Source of the DNA: Candidatus Delongbacteria bacterium
GTDB taxonomy: Bacteria; CAIWAD01
Assembly (NCBI GenBank): GCA_020634015.1
Contig: JACKCN010000004.1
Coordinates: 248,001 to 312,000 of the forward strand
Reading direction: 5' to 3'
DNA: 64,000 bases
This document shows, in pieces, positions 1-7,973 of this stretch. Both the position numbers and the translations under genes were made by a program. The notes beneath the pieces were generated by a model, which worked only from the letters and a program-made list of their open reading frames with translations, made no database searches and had not been told where the DNA came from. How positions within the stretch are numbered: position 1 is the first letter of the stretch; every line of letters starts with the position of its first letter.

Positions 1-1162
1 ACGCGTCAATGCTGCCCACGTCGTCGCGCACGGTCATCACGCTCAGTGCCCCGCTGACCGAATTCAGATCGCCGAATCCAATGTCCAGAGCGGTCAGATC
101 CCGCTGGTAGCTGCCGGCGAAACTGGTCACCGCATCGTAGACAGGGTCCAACGCCTGACGCGTGGCACCGGTCACGAAGCCCAGGCGCGCGTACTTGCTG
201 TTCAGGCTCAGGTCCACGCCGCGCACACGGGTTCCGGAGAGCATCAGGTTGCCCACCTGGGGCTGGCGATCGCCCAGACCAACCGAGAGCCACTTGCTGG
301 ACACTTCGGCTTCCACTCGGGACTGGGGCTGCAGCACATCGCTCTCGAAATCCAGAGCTGAAAGCAGCACCCTGCCTCGCCAGCGCCAGTCCTGATAACT
401 GCCCTGGGCGCGGAATCCACCGCTGTGATACCGGCTCCAGCTGCTGGTGCGACTGTCCACCCGCTGCATGTTGAATTCTTCGAAGGCCTCGGCCGACCAG
501 TTGCGGGAGGCCAGGGCCACCGCCGCCGCCGTGCTGCCGGTTTCCACGGCGATCCGCTGGGTGGGCAGGGACCGGCCCGTGCGATCCTTGACCCGCAACT
601 CGATCGTGTGAGTTCCCGGTTGCAGGTTGCCCTGCCAGGTCACCAGCCATGAATCGGACACCACGCCCTCGAGGGAGCGTCCGTCCACACGCAATTCCAG
701 CGTTGCCAGATCCAGATCATCCACCTGGGGCGAAAAGGCCAGCAGGACTTCGCCGCCAGGGGTGGTCTCCCCCGCCGAGAGCAGCAGAAAGCTCTCGCCT
801 CCACCGCTGGCCGGATTCAGATTGACGCTGTAGCTGCCGTCTTCAGGCAGGCGTTCCACCATGTCACCGATGGTCAGCTCCACCCAGTACTCCATCCGGA
901 TGCCCTGCAGGCGCTGGGCCGGTACGCTGAATTCAATGCTGACCGCGTCCTTGTAGCTTGCATCCAGGGCGGGGCCGCCCTGACCGTCCAGCTCAAGATA
1001 CAGCCGTGCACTCGCGGGGATGGCCTCGCCGCCCACGCGAGTGAACACAAGCTGGAGCGGCTTGGCGCCGTCCACCTGGGCGGGCACCTGGTGTGTCCAG
1101 TCGCTGGCAAGGGCCGTGCCCGCCAGCAGAAACAGAAAACACAGCGAGTTCCAGAACTTCAT
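1..1162 (-). CDS. Exported outer-membrane-type protein, C-terminus cut off by window edge
   Basis: An open frame runs from an ATG at 1162 to base 1 without a stop, so the 3' end lies outside the window. The first ~19 residues form a signal peptide (MKFWNSLCFLFLLAGTALA). The next ~200 residues look like beta-sandwich material. From about residue 230 the sequence alternates short amphipathic strands rich in W, Y, S and R (for example WRWRGRVLLSALDFES), as in outer-membrane beta-barrels. An AGGA ribosome site lies 5' of the ATG. It is the last visible gene of a set transcribed 2971 to 1, after the FecR protein. I do not recognise a named family. Outer-membrane location is inferred from composition. 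Confidence 0.7.
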   Translation of the reverse strand, partial: MKFWNSLCFLFLLAGTALASDWTHQVPAQVDGAKPLQLVFTRVGGEAIPASARLYLELDGQGGPALDASYKDAVSIEFSVPAQRLQGIRMEYWVELTIGDMVERLPEDGSYSVNLNPASGGGESFLLLSAGETTPGGEVLLAFSPQVDDLDLATLELRVDGRSLEGVVSDSWLVTWQGNLQPGTHTIELRVKDRTGRSLPTQRIAVETGSTAAAVALASRNWSAEAFEEFNMQRVDSRTSSWSRYHSGGFRAQGSYQDWRWRGRVLLSALDFESDVLQPQSRVEAEVSSKWLSVGLGDRQPQVGNLMLSGTRVRGVDLSLNSKYARLGFVTGATRQALDPVYDAVTSFAGSYQRDLTALDIGFGDLNSVSGALSVMTVRDDVGSIDA

Positions 1163-1218
1163 GGCCTGTCCTTTCCACAAAAGGATCGCGGCGCTCCTGC
1201 GCCGCAACCCGGGTCCTG

Positions 1219-1890
1219 CTACTCGTAATATTCGATGGTCAACATGCTCTGGCGCCCATCCTCATCCTGAAGCGGAATCTGGATGGTGCGCAGTTCCCCG
1301 CGTTCCAGATCCTCCGTGTCATCCCCGGTGGCGTCGCGGACTTCCGCTCCATCGTCGTCGGATGAGCCGATGCGCCCCAGGCTCACGTCCACATTCTCGC
1401 CGCTTTTCTTGCTGAGCAGGTTCACGACACCCTCTTCCGTGATGACATAGGTCAGCCCGCCTTCGCCGATCCGGGTCCACCAGGCGGTACCCTTCACGGA
1501 GGCGACGGAAGTCGGGGTGGCGATGCGCATGCCGGATCCACCGCGACTGACGCGTGTCCAGAGAGTGCCCAGATCCATCTCCACTTCCTTGTCCACCGAC
1601 CGTCCCTGACGCTGACCGTGAAGCACGATCTGGGTCTCGGGCACCAGCTTGAGCTGGCTCTTGTCGTCGGTGAAGATCAGCACCACACGGCCATCGGTCC
1701 CCGTGCGCAGTTTGTCCCCATCATTGAGGCGCATGCCGGTGGTGAGAGCCTCCTCGGCATTGGCCGATGTCACACGCACGGCTTCCCCGGATGCTTTCAC
1801 CACCAGGGCGATGCTCTCGTTGGCCGCTTGCAGTCCCGATGCCAGCAACAGGGACAGCAGCAAGAGAGGCAGCCCGATTCGTCGCAACAT
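1219..1890 (-). CDS. Secreted FecR-domain protein
   Basis: 223 aa. Residues 1-22 form a signal peptide. Residues ~48-165 match the FecR domain: a MRLNDGDKLRTGTDGRVVLIF stretch is followed by the hallmark SVASVKGTAWW at ~128-138 and a beta-rich tail to KSG. The C-terminus is acidic (SSDDDGAEVRDATGDD). Classical FecR is an inner-membrane anti-sigma partner. This protein has no cytoplasmic N-terminal segment and no sigma factor gene beside it, so it is more likely one of the exported FecR-fold proteins. The start is ATG with an AGGAG site at good spacing. It lies 10 bases after the preceding gene and 56 before the next, consistent with one operon of three exported proteins. Confidence 0.8.
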   Translation of the reverse strand: MLRRIGLPLLLLSLLLASGLQAANESIALVVKASGEAVRVTSANAEEALTTGMRLNDGDKLRTGTDGRVVLIFTDDKSQLKLVPETQIVLHGQRQGRSVDKEVEMDLGTLWTRVSRGGSGMRIATPTSVASVKGTAWWTRIGEGGLTYVITEEGVVNLLSKKSGENVDVSLGRIGSSDDDGAEVRDATGDDTEDLERGELRTIQIPLQDEDGRQSMLTIEYYE

Positions 1891-1900
1891 GGTTGATCTC

Positions 1901-2971
1901 CTATTCCAGCCGAAGTCCGGCCAGGTTGAGTTGCCCGTCGGCGATGTCGTTGAAAATCCGCATCAGAGTGGCACTGTCCACCGGCACGCCGTTGAGCAGG
2001 ATCGGCCCCGAAAGGCTCAGGCCTTCGAGCAAGGCCATCAGGTCGCCCACCTGACCGTTCATGAATCCATTGAGGAAGCTCAGCAGGGCCTGATACCCCG
2101 GGTCCAGGTTGTCGTATCCGGTGCCGCCATCGGGCAGGTACACGAAGGACCAGATCGGGCTGCTCAGGGCGTCGTTGCCCGAGGTGGTGGCCAGCACCGC
2201 TTCCACGGTCCAGACATAGGTCCGGCCGGGCACCAGCGGGCGAGCACCGAAGCCATCGCCGTAGGTGGCGGTCGTGGGGGCCATGTTGAAGTGATCCAGC
2301 GAGCCCACGCTGGTTCTCCACATGGGATCACCCTCGATGGCCTCTTCGAAACTGCCGTGCACCAGCGGATCGTACTCGGCCACCTTGATCTCGTACTCGC
2401 GCGCACGTCCACTCCAGTGGAAGGAGGGGAAGGCGTTGCTCACGGAGCTGCCGTCGCCGGGCAGCTGCAGGCTCAGGCTGAGCGGGGCGCTGATCACGAA
2501 GTCATCGCTGCTCTGGAAAGGCTGGCCCGCCAGCATGGCATCGATGCGCAGGGTGTAGACACCGGCGGGCAGCGTGTTGCCGGTGAAGCTCAGCTGATCC
2601 ACCAGCCCTTCATCGAAATCGGTGGTCCTGAGCCTGATCGTGCCTCCGAAGGTGGCGCTTCTGTTGCGGAAGTCCGACAGCGAATAGGTATACGTGCCGG
2701 CCTGTACATTCTCGATTTCCAGATGGGTGTGCAGCAGTTCCACACCGCCCTGGTACTCCAGGAACAGGTCGACCTGATAGTCGCCCGAGGCTTCCACGCG
2801 GAAGCCGACTTCGAAGTTGTCGATCTGGCCGCCCTGGGCGAAGGGATCCAGGTCGCCGATGTAGAAGATGTCCAGATTGGGGTAACTCAAGGTCACCTCG
2901 ATCTGTGCCCGTCCGGGAAGGGCCGCCACAAGCAGCAGCATTCCCAGGCAGAGTGTCTTGAGGGCGTTCAT
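1901..2971 (-). CDS. Exported protein of unknown function with Ig/fibronectin-like middle
   Basis: 356 aa, family not recognised. Residues 1-22 form a signal peptide ending at GRA-Q. Residues ~25-160 read as a beta-sandwich describing attributes (YQVDLFLEYQGG, GTYTYSLSDF). Residues ~165-275 contain a fibronectin-III-like pattern (PSFHWSGRAREYEIKVAEYD, then GRTYVWTVEAV). A helical tail of ~70 residues follows. The start is ATG with GGAGG five bases upstream. It is the first gene of the unit continuing into the FecR protein and the outer-membrane-type protein, so a surface or periplasmic assembly role is plausible but unproven. Confidence 0.7.
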   Translation of the reverse strand: MNALKTLCLGMLLLVAALPGRAQIEVTLSYPNLDIFYIGDLDPFAQGGQIDNFEVGFRVEASGDYQVDLFLEYQGGVELLHTHLEIENVQAGTYTYSLSDFRNRSATFGGTIRLRTTDFDEGLVDQLSFTGNTLPAGVYTLRIDAMLAGQPFQSSDDFVISAPLSLSLQLPGDGSSVSNAFPSFHWSGRAREYEIKVAEYDPLVHGSFEEAIEGDPMWRTSVGSLDHFNMAPTTATYGDGFGARPLVPGRTYVWTVEAVLATTSGNDALSSPIWSFVYLPDGGTGYDNLDPGYQALLSFLNGFMNGQVGDLMALLEGLSLSGPILLNGVPVDSATLMRIFNDIADGQLNLAGLRLE

Positions 2972-3219
2972 GGGTCCTCCAGCGTGAGTTCATTCTTGCC
3001 GGTTCCACCGGTTGCCAAAGCAACCCGGGAGTTCCGGTTTCGGGGATGAAGGTACGACCTGCATGCTGACAAGCTGTGACCGGGGAGGGCGTGCGCATGT
3101 GCAGCCCATCACCGGACCGGGAGCGGAGTCCGTTCGGTCCGGGCCCCGCAACGCAGGTCCCGGGCACGGGGCGGGTGGGGGCGCCGGAACCCAACTCCTT
3201 TGAAATCAGGACGGGCCAA
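2972..3219. other. Intergenic region between the FecR operon and fliL
   Basis: Most of a 313-base gap between two minus-strand genes. It must hold the promoter of the 2971 gene, but I see no convincing -35/-10 pair. The fliL-proximal end carries the terminator listed separately. No open frame here has a credible ribosome site. Confidence 0.5.
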
Positions 3220-3252
3220 TATAAGAAGGGCGGCCCCATCATGGTGCCGCCC
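3220..3252 (-). terminator. Probable intrinsic terminator of fliL
   Basis: On the minus strand a 7-bp stem GGGCGGC / GCCGCCC encloses an 11-base loop and is followed by TTCTTATATT. It sits 33 bases after the fliL stop. The T tract is interrupted, so strength is uncertain. Confidence 0.55.
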
Positions 3253-3284
3253 ATGTCATTCCGTGAAAAATCGCCCCCCGGGCC

Positions 3285-3791
3285 TTACTGGCGAATGAAA
3301 TCGAGGAACAGCACCCGGTCGACGGACCCTTCCGCCAGGAAACTGTTGATGTGCAGCTGCAGGCTGTCGCGCAGGGAGGCACGGTAGCGGATGTCGCCCA
3401 GAGTGTCTTCGGGCACATTGCCCAGGTACTCCAGCAGGAAATCGCGGATGAACGGTTCGCGACTGCCCAGTTCCTCCGGCAGCTTCTCGTTGGCCGCATC
3501 GTATTCCAGTGCCAGGCTGATCTTGAAGATCCTCCGTCCGCTGGCGCCACGGGGATTGAGAATCAGGTCCTGCATGGTGTAGGTCGCCCCGAAGGTGCCG
3601 CCCTCGCCCGCCTTGCCCGAGCCTTTGGACTTTTCCTCCCCTTGGCCCGCCCCATCCCCGTCCACCTGCTCGGTTCCGTCGATCGCCGGATCTGGTCCAC
3701 TGCCGAAGAGCGCGTTCATGATGAAATAGGACAGCACGATCTGGACCATGAAGACGGCAAGAACGCCGAAGATCAGCAGGAACTTTTTCAT
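3285..3791 (-). CDS. fliL: Flagellar basal body-associated protein FliL
   Basis: 168 aa. FliL is a single-pass inner-membrane protein that associates with the stator (MotA/MotB) and supports torque. The layout fits: a short cytoplasmic end (MKKF), one membrane helix at ~4-30, a charged low-complexity linker (~35-65, Gly/Glu/Lys-rich), then the periplasmic domain (~70-168) with the typical NPRG...FKISLALEYD strand and a DxLGDIRYRASLRDSL-type C-terminal helix. The frame is open further upstream, but the ATG at 3791 has a GAGGAG site at ideal spacing and begins the natural membrane segment. It stands alone; motB is ~60 kb away at the other window end, so flagellar genes are dispersed here. Confidence 0.85.
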   Translation of the reverse strand: MKKFLLIFGVLAVFMVQIVLSYFIMNALFGSGPDPAIDGTEQVDGDGAGQGEEKSKGSGKAGEGGTFGATYTMQDLILNPRGASGRRIFKISLALEYDAANEKLPEELGSREPFIRDFLLEYLGNVPEDTLGDIRYRASLRDSLQLHINSFLAEGSVDRVLFLDFIRQ

Positions 3792-3966
3792 GGCCGACAG
3801 AACTCCTCGTGAACTGGATCCGTGCGGACGCCGCGGGTTGTGCCCCGACCGGGTGGCGACTGCTGTTCCATCGGCATGAAAGTCCATTTCCTTCAGGACG
3901 CGGGCCCGCGGAATGTGCGGCTGTGGCCATTCACTGGTTATCTTTGCCCCAATTCTGGAGAAAACC

Positions 3967-5664
3967 ATGCCCACCGCTTCACCGGGTCTGCCCGAGGACT
4001 CGACATTCTGCCCCGATCCAGCGACCCTCCGCGCACGATTTGACGCGCTGAGCGGACTGCCCATGGGTCTGGAGTGCGCCAAGGGGCTGGAATCGGCCCG
4101 CCTGGAACTGGACAGGGAGCTGGATGCCGGCCGTGCCGCGCGCTATATCGCCTGGACTCGGCACCTTGCGGACCCCGTGGCCCAGAGGAGTCACCGCCAC
4201 TGGATGCAGGTCTGCGAGCCGGAAATCCAGGCCTGCCGCAACCGACTGGACCGACAGTTTCTCGAGCATTTCCGCCACTCAGCCCCATCCCGCGCCGCGG
4301 AGCGGCTGGTACTGCTGCGTGGGAGGCGGCTGGAATGGGCGCAGGTCAACGCGGATGGCATGCTCCGCGAGGACCTCATCCTCCGCGAGGTGCTGGAGCT
4401 GCAGGCCAGGCACCGAGTGCTCCTGCCGGGCGAGACCCTGCCACGCACGCTGCCCCAGGCCGAACAGGAATTGCTTGCGGCTCAGCGCGAGCGCCGCGAA
4501 CGGGCCTGGCGAGCCATCCATGCCGGCCGCAGGCAGGACGCTGACACTCTGGACACCATGATGGACCGCCTGATCGCGGAGCGCGTGTCCCGGGCCGGTC
4601 TGGCCGACCCTGCGGACTGGCCCGCCTGGCGCCACCGCGAGCTCGGACGTGAAGACTGCAGCCTGACCCAGTGCGTCACGCTGCGCCGGGATGTGGCACA
4701 CTGCCTCCAGCCGCTGATGAGCCAATGGCAGGAACAGCGTCGCCAGGCCCTGTCCCTGAGCGAACTGCGTCCCTGGGATCTGTCCGTGGAACCGGATCAG
4801 CACAGCGCCCTGCTTCCCTGGCGCAACGCCGCCGAACTGGTCCAGTTCACACGCCACTGTCTCGCCCGGGTCCATCCTGAAGCCGCGGCTCTGCTGGGCC
4901 GGCTTGAAGGCGCGGGCTTGCTGGATCTGGAAAACCGCCCCGGGAAAGCCCCGGGCGCCTACAGTCATCCCCTGCATCACACGGGTCTGAGTTTCATTTT
5001 CATGAACGGCACCGGCCACGCCCATGACCTTCAGGTTCTGCTGCACGAGTGCGGGCACGCCCTGCAGACATGGCTCTGCCGTGACCAACCCTGCCTGGAG
5101 TTCCTGGAATGCCCGGGCGAGTCCGCCGAGCTGGCCGCCTTCGGACTTGAGCTGCTCTGCCTGGAACACGCGCGCACGCTCTGGCCCCATGCCAGCGATG
5201 CACGGAGCTGGCGGCGCAGGGTCCTGCGCCGGGCGCTGGAATCCGTGGCCTGGTGCCTGGCCCTGGATGAGTTCCAGGACGCATTGTATACCCGGGCACC
5301 GCTGAGTGCTGACTCACGCGCCCAGTACTTCCGCACCGTGCACGAGAAATTCATGGGCACCGGGGTGGCCTGGCGTGGACTCGAGACCGAACAGGGTCTG
5401 CTCTGGCAGCAGCACCTGCAGTTGTTCACCCAGCCCTTCGCACACACCGAGTACGCCATCGCGCAACTGGGCGCGCTGCAGCTCTGGGAGCGCAGCATGG
5501 ATGATCGGGAGGCAGCCATCGCCGATTGGTGTGCCGCGCTGGCACTGGGCAATTCGCGCAGCCCGTCCGAGGTATACGCGCGCGCCGGAGTGAGTCTGCT
5601 GCCGGATCGGGCACTGCTGGAACGGATTGTGGCACGGGTGAGCGAGGAACTGGCCCGCGAGTGA
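3967..5664 (+). CDS. M3-family zinc metallopeptidase (oligoendopeptidase F-like)
   Basis: 565 aa, shorter than typical M3 enzymes (~600-700). The zinc site HECGH is at residues 360-364 within LLHECGHALQTW, followed by FLECPGESAEL, which matches the M3 pattern of a third zinc-ligand Glu about 25 residues on (usually F-x-E-x-P-S). No signal peptide, so a cytosolic oligopeptidase is expected. The start at 3967 is chosen because GGAG lies six bases upstream; an earlier in-frame ATG at 3913 lacks a site. It is the only plus-strand gene in the first 43 kb and is divergent from fliL. Confidence 0.8.
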   Translation: MPTASPGLPEDSTFCPDPATLRARFDALSGLPMGLECAKGLESARLELDRELDAGRAARYIAWTRHLADPVAQRSHRHWMQVCEPEIQACRNRLDRQFLEHFRHSAPSRAAERLVLLRGRRLEWAQVNADGMLREDLILREVLELQARHRVLLPGETLPRTLPQAEQELLAAQRERRERAWRAIHAGRRQDADTLDTMMDRLIAERVSRAGLADPADWPAWRHRELGREDCSLTQCVTLRRDVAHCLQPLMSQWQEQRRQALSLSELRPWDLSVEPDQHSALLPWRNAAELVQFTRHCLARVHPEAAALLGRLEGAGLLDLENRPGKAPGAYSHPLHHTGLSFIFMNGTGHAHDLQVLLHECGHALQTWLCRDQPCLEFLECPGESAELAAFGLELLCLEHARTLWPHASDARSWRRRVLRRALESVAWCLALDEFQDALYTRAPLSADSRAQYFRTVHEKFMGTGVAWRGLETEQGLLWQQHLQLFTQPFAHTEYAIAQLGALQLWERSMDDREAAIADWCAALALGNSRSPSEVYARAGVSLLPDRALLERIVARVSEELARE

Positions 5665-5671
5665 TTCCAGC

Positions 5672-5685
5672 TTCGGTCGACCGAA
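5672..5685. repeat. 14-base perfect palindrome after the M3 peptidase
   Basis: TTCGGTCGACCGAA lies eight bases after the peptidase stop, between convergent genes. It is self-complementary but has no T tract, so it is either part of a weak bidirectional terminator or a protein-binding palindrome. Confidence 0.4.
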
Positions 5686-5790
5686 AGTCCGGAACGGCAC
5701 ACGATTCAGGCCGCCGGAATCTCCCGTCGTTGACCCAGCCGGTCGACTGCCGGATTCAGGACACCAGCGGTCGTTGTGGCACAACGGGTT

Positions 5791-7011
5791 TCAATTGAAC
5801 CAGATGGCGTAGAGCATCATGTTGCCAGCGGCGGATTTTCTGAAGTTTCGCAGGGCTGCCCGGTCCAGCAGCTCACCTTCTTCCAGAAACGGGACAGCCC
5901 CGGAGCCCTGGATCCAGAGAATCGGATCCATGTCCCCCGGATTTTCCAGCAGCCTGCACAGATTGACACCCACGCCGGTCTTCGAGTCCTTCCCGCGAGC
6001 CATGCGCCAGTAAGGGATCAGCTTCTGCCCGTCCAGAATCGCATCGAACTCGTCAAGAACCACCTGCCAGTTCTGTGCGACATCCTTCTGGACTGGCACG
6101 CCGATCGCGGCACTCTGCCGTGAATTCGGCAGCCATTCCAGCACATCGTCAGTTTCCTGCTCGACGTCCTGCCAGAAGAGCCTGTTGTGCCGGACCATCT
6201 CCTTGAAGTGTACCCGTGCCGACCGTGTCCTGGTTCTGTCGGGAACACCTCGCAATGCGAGGACCAGGGATGTCAGCGTCTCCAGAAAGTTCTCGTCACG
6301 CGAGATCCCGAGTGGGGCCAGCGGCCCAAGTGCTTCCATGGCCGAGCGGCCTTCCCGGACTTGCTGCAATGCGGGTGTCGTGTCAATCGAGAGCACCAGC
6401 TCGGCACACCCGGACAGCAGGTGGATGTAGGCACACAACCACTGTGCATCCGCACGATCGAACTGGATCGTGCCTTCGAAGGGCGTGCTGCCACTCCGTC
6501 GGACGGTCCGCACCAGATCCAGCAGCCCCTCCCACTCGTCGCGCACTCCATCCTTGTCCACATCCAGCCAGATGTCCCGCATGTCCACCTGGATCGTGAA
6601 CTTCTTTCCGAGTGAAGTCTGCAGGGACGTCTCAGCCGCGGAAAGCAGAATCAGTGCACCGGACATCGCCTGATCGAGAAACTCGGGATGGAACACAGCC
6701 TTGGGGTTTTCCGGCAGACTGGCACTCATTCCCGGAATCATCCGGAAAGTTGTCGGCGAATTCTGATAGCGCACCTGAAGCATGTATTCCAGCGAACGCA
6801 GAAAGCGCACGCCACCGAGCATGAACCCGATTCCGGGGGTTTGGGTCATGCCCTGCAGCACGTCCTCGGACGCCGCGAGGCCCTTGTCTCGCAACTCGGT
6901 TTCCCAGGAGAGACCCGGGGCGCCGGGAGTCCTTCCGGGCGCCGCAGGCGCGACCGCCATGGTCATGCAGAGCAACACAGAAGCCAGCAGGCAGCGCGCG
7001 CGTCGATTCAT
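5791..7011 (-). CDS. Exported protein of unknown function with an EF-hand-like loop
   Basis: 406 aa, family not recognised. Residues 1-24 form a signal peptide (MNRRARCLLASVLLCMTMAVAPA). The body is largely helical. A DVDKDGVRDEWE segment near residue 150 has the D-x-D-x-D-G spacing of a calcium-binding EF-hand loop, and the surrounding region reads DIWLDVDKDGVRDEW, as in dockerin or thrombospondin type-3 loops. Two regions (LLSGCAELVLSI and LVLALRGVPD) are apolar. The ATG has GGGGAA upstream. It ends opposite the M3 peptidase (convergent). Function cannot be assigned; Ca2+ binding is inference from the loop. Confidence 0.65.
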   Translation of the reverse strand: MNRRARCLLASVLLCMTMAVAPAAPGRTPGAPGLSWETELRDKGLAASEDVLQGMTQTPGIGFMLGGVRFLRSLEYMLQVRYQNSPTTFRMIPGMSASLPENPKAVFHPEFLDQAMSGALILLSAAETSLQTSLGKKFTIQVDMRDIWLDVDKDGVRDEWEGLLDLVRTVRRSGSTPFEGTIQFDRADAQWLCAYIHLLSGCAELVLSIDTTPALQQVREGRSAMEALGPLAPLGISRDENFLETLTSLVLALRGVPDRTRTRSARVHFKEMVRHNRLFWQDVEQETDDVLEWLPNSRQSAAIGVPVQKDVAQNWQVVLDEFDAILDGQKLIPYWRMARGKDSKTGVGVNLCRLLENPGDMDPILWIQGSGAVPFLEEGELLDRAALRNFRKSAAGNMMLYAIWFN

Positions 7012-7084
7012 TCAACTGTTCCCCGTGGATGGTGAGCAAGCGGGCGATGGCTGGACGGCGGGCCGCGGCGAGTGCGGGCCGGGA

Positions 7085-7669
7085 TCAGACGGACCAGCCT
7101 TCGAAGGGTTGTGTGACAAGTGCCGAATTGGAGTAGCGCAGGTCCGCAGTAATCTCGTCGCCCAGCCAATGTGGACGTTCGGGCAGCTCCAGTCCCGCCG
7201 GAAGTTCCAGTTCGGCCAGCAGCAGGCCTTTGTTCTGGCCCAGGAACAGATCCAGCTCCCAGCAGAACTCGCCGGCAGTAATCCGGGCCCGCAGTTTGTG
7301 GATCTCCGGTTTCAGCGCCAGCTCTTCCAGAATCGTCCCGGCCTGGGCGGGGTCCAGCGGCAGTTCCCACTCCCGGCGCACCAGTTGCTTGTCCTCCACG
7401 GTGCTCAGTCCTTTGAGAGTGAGCCAGGCCTCACGCCAGGGGCCTGCTTTCGGCAGTTCCTCGCCCAGCAGGGTGGTCAGAAACGCGGAGACGGCCAACG
7501 GACGTGCGAGTCGCACCCGGATGGTGCGCTGCGGATCCAGCCCCAGGTAGGCCTGGCGCAATTCCATCACGGACTCGGGCACTGTGTCACGCAGGTATGC
7601 GGTCAGCGGGTCCGGCTTCAGCAGAAAGCGCCGCTCCCGTTCGAAGGGCCCGGAGGCCGTGTCAGACAT
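7085..7669 (-). CDS. CYTH-domain protein (triphosphate tunnel family)
   Basis: 194 aa from the ATG at 7669. The CYTH fold binds triphosphates in a beta-tunnel and includes inorganic triphosphatases, thiamine triphosphatases and class IV adenylate cyclases. The N-terminal motif reads FERERRFLL, where the usual EIERKFL has Lys replaced by Arg. Later hallmarks are IRVRLA, LTLKG, the acidic CWELDLFLG and AELELP strands, and the C-terminal signature ITADLRYSNSAL, as in short bacterial tunnel triphosphatases. The longer in-frame start is rejected because the one at 7669 overlaps the preceding stop by eight bases and matches the family N-terminus. Substrate is unknown. Confidence 0.78.
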   Translation of the reverse strand: MSDTASGPFERERRFLLKPDPLTAYLRDTVPESVMELRQAYLGLDPQRTIRVRLARPLAVSAFLTTLLGEELPKAGPWREAWLTLKGLSTVEDKQLVRREWELPLDPAQAGTILEELALKPEIHKLRARITAGEFCWELDLFLGQNKGLLLAELELPAGLELPERPHWLGDEITADLRYSNSALVTQPFEGWSV

Positions 7670-7973
7670 CCGTGCCGTCCGGATCGAAGAGGGTGCCGGA
7701 GGAAGCCCCGCGTGAGCCGCCACGTTTGCGGTTGGCTGGCTCCGTCAACGGGGCATCCGGTCTGCTGCCGTGTGCGCGCCAGCAGGCCAGCAGCTGCTCC
7801 AGCCCGATGCCGTCGAGGGTGGCCCCCTCGATCCGGCAGTTCTCGATGCGGACATCGCGCAGGTCGCACCCACTGATCTGGCTCTCGCGCAGATCGCTGT
7901 CCTGGAAGTGGGCCTTGTTCAGCCGACTGTCCAGCACCAGGATCTCGGGGGCCGAGGTATGCAGGAAGTTCAT
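7662..7973 (-). CDS. Small pentapeptide-repeat-like protein
   Basis: 103 aa. Residues ~13-55 form a short run of pentapeptide-type repeats, A(D/N)Lxx-like: LDSRL NKAHF QDSDL RESQI SGCDL RDVRI ENCRI EGATL. Such repeats build a right-handed quadrilateral beta-helix. Only about eight copies are present, followed by a helix (GLEQLLACWRAHG) and a basic tail. The ATG at 7973 overlaps the symporter stop (ATGA), and its own stop overlaps the CYTH start, so the three are translationally coupled. Role unknown; no gyrase-protection claim is justified at this length. Confidence 0.7.
   Translation of the reverse strand: MNFLHTSAPEILVLDSRLNKAHFQDSDLRESQISGCDLRDVRIENCRIEGATLDGIGLEQLLACWRAHGSRPDAPLTEPANRKRGGSRGASSGTLFDPDGTDV

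Noticed and set aside
3939..3946. Bacteroidota-type -7 box (TATCTTTG matches TAnnTTTG) before the M3 peptidase
   Set aside because: No matching -33 TTTG at the right spacing, the leader would be ~15 bases, and use of that consensus in this lineage is unknown.
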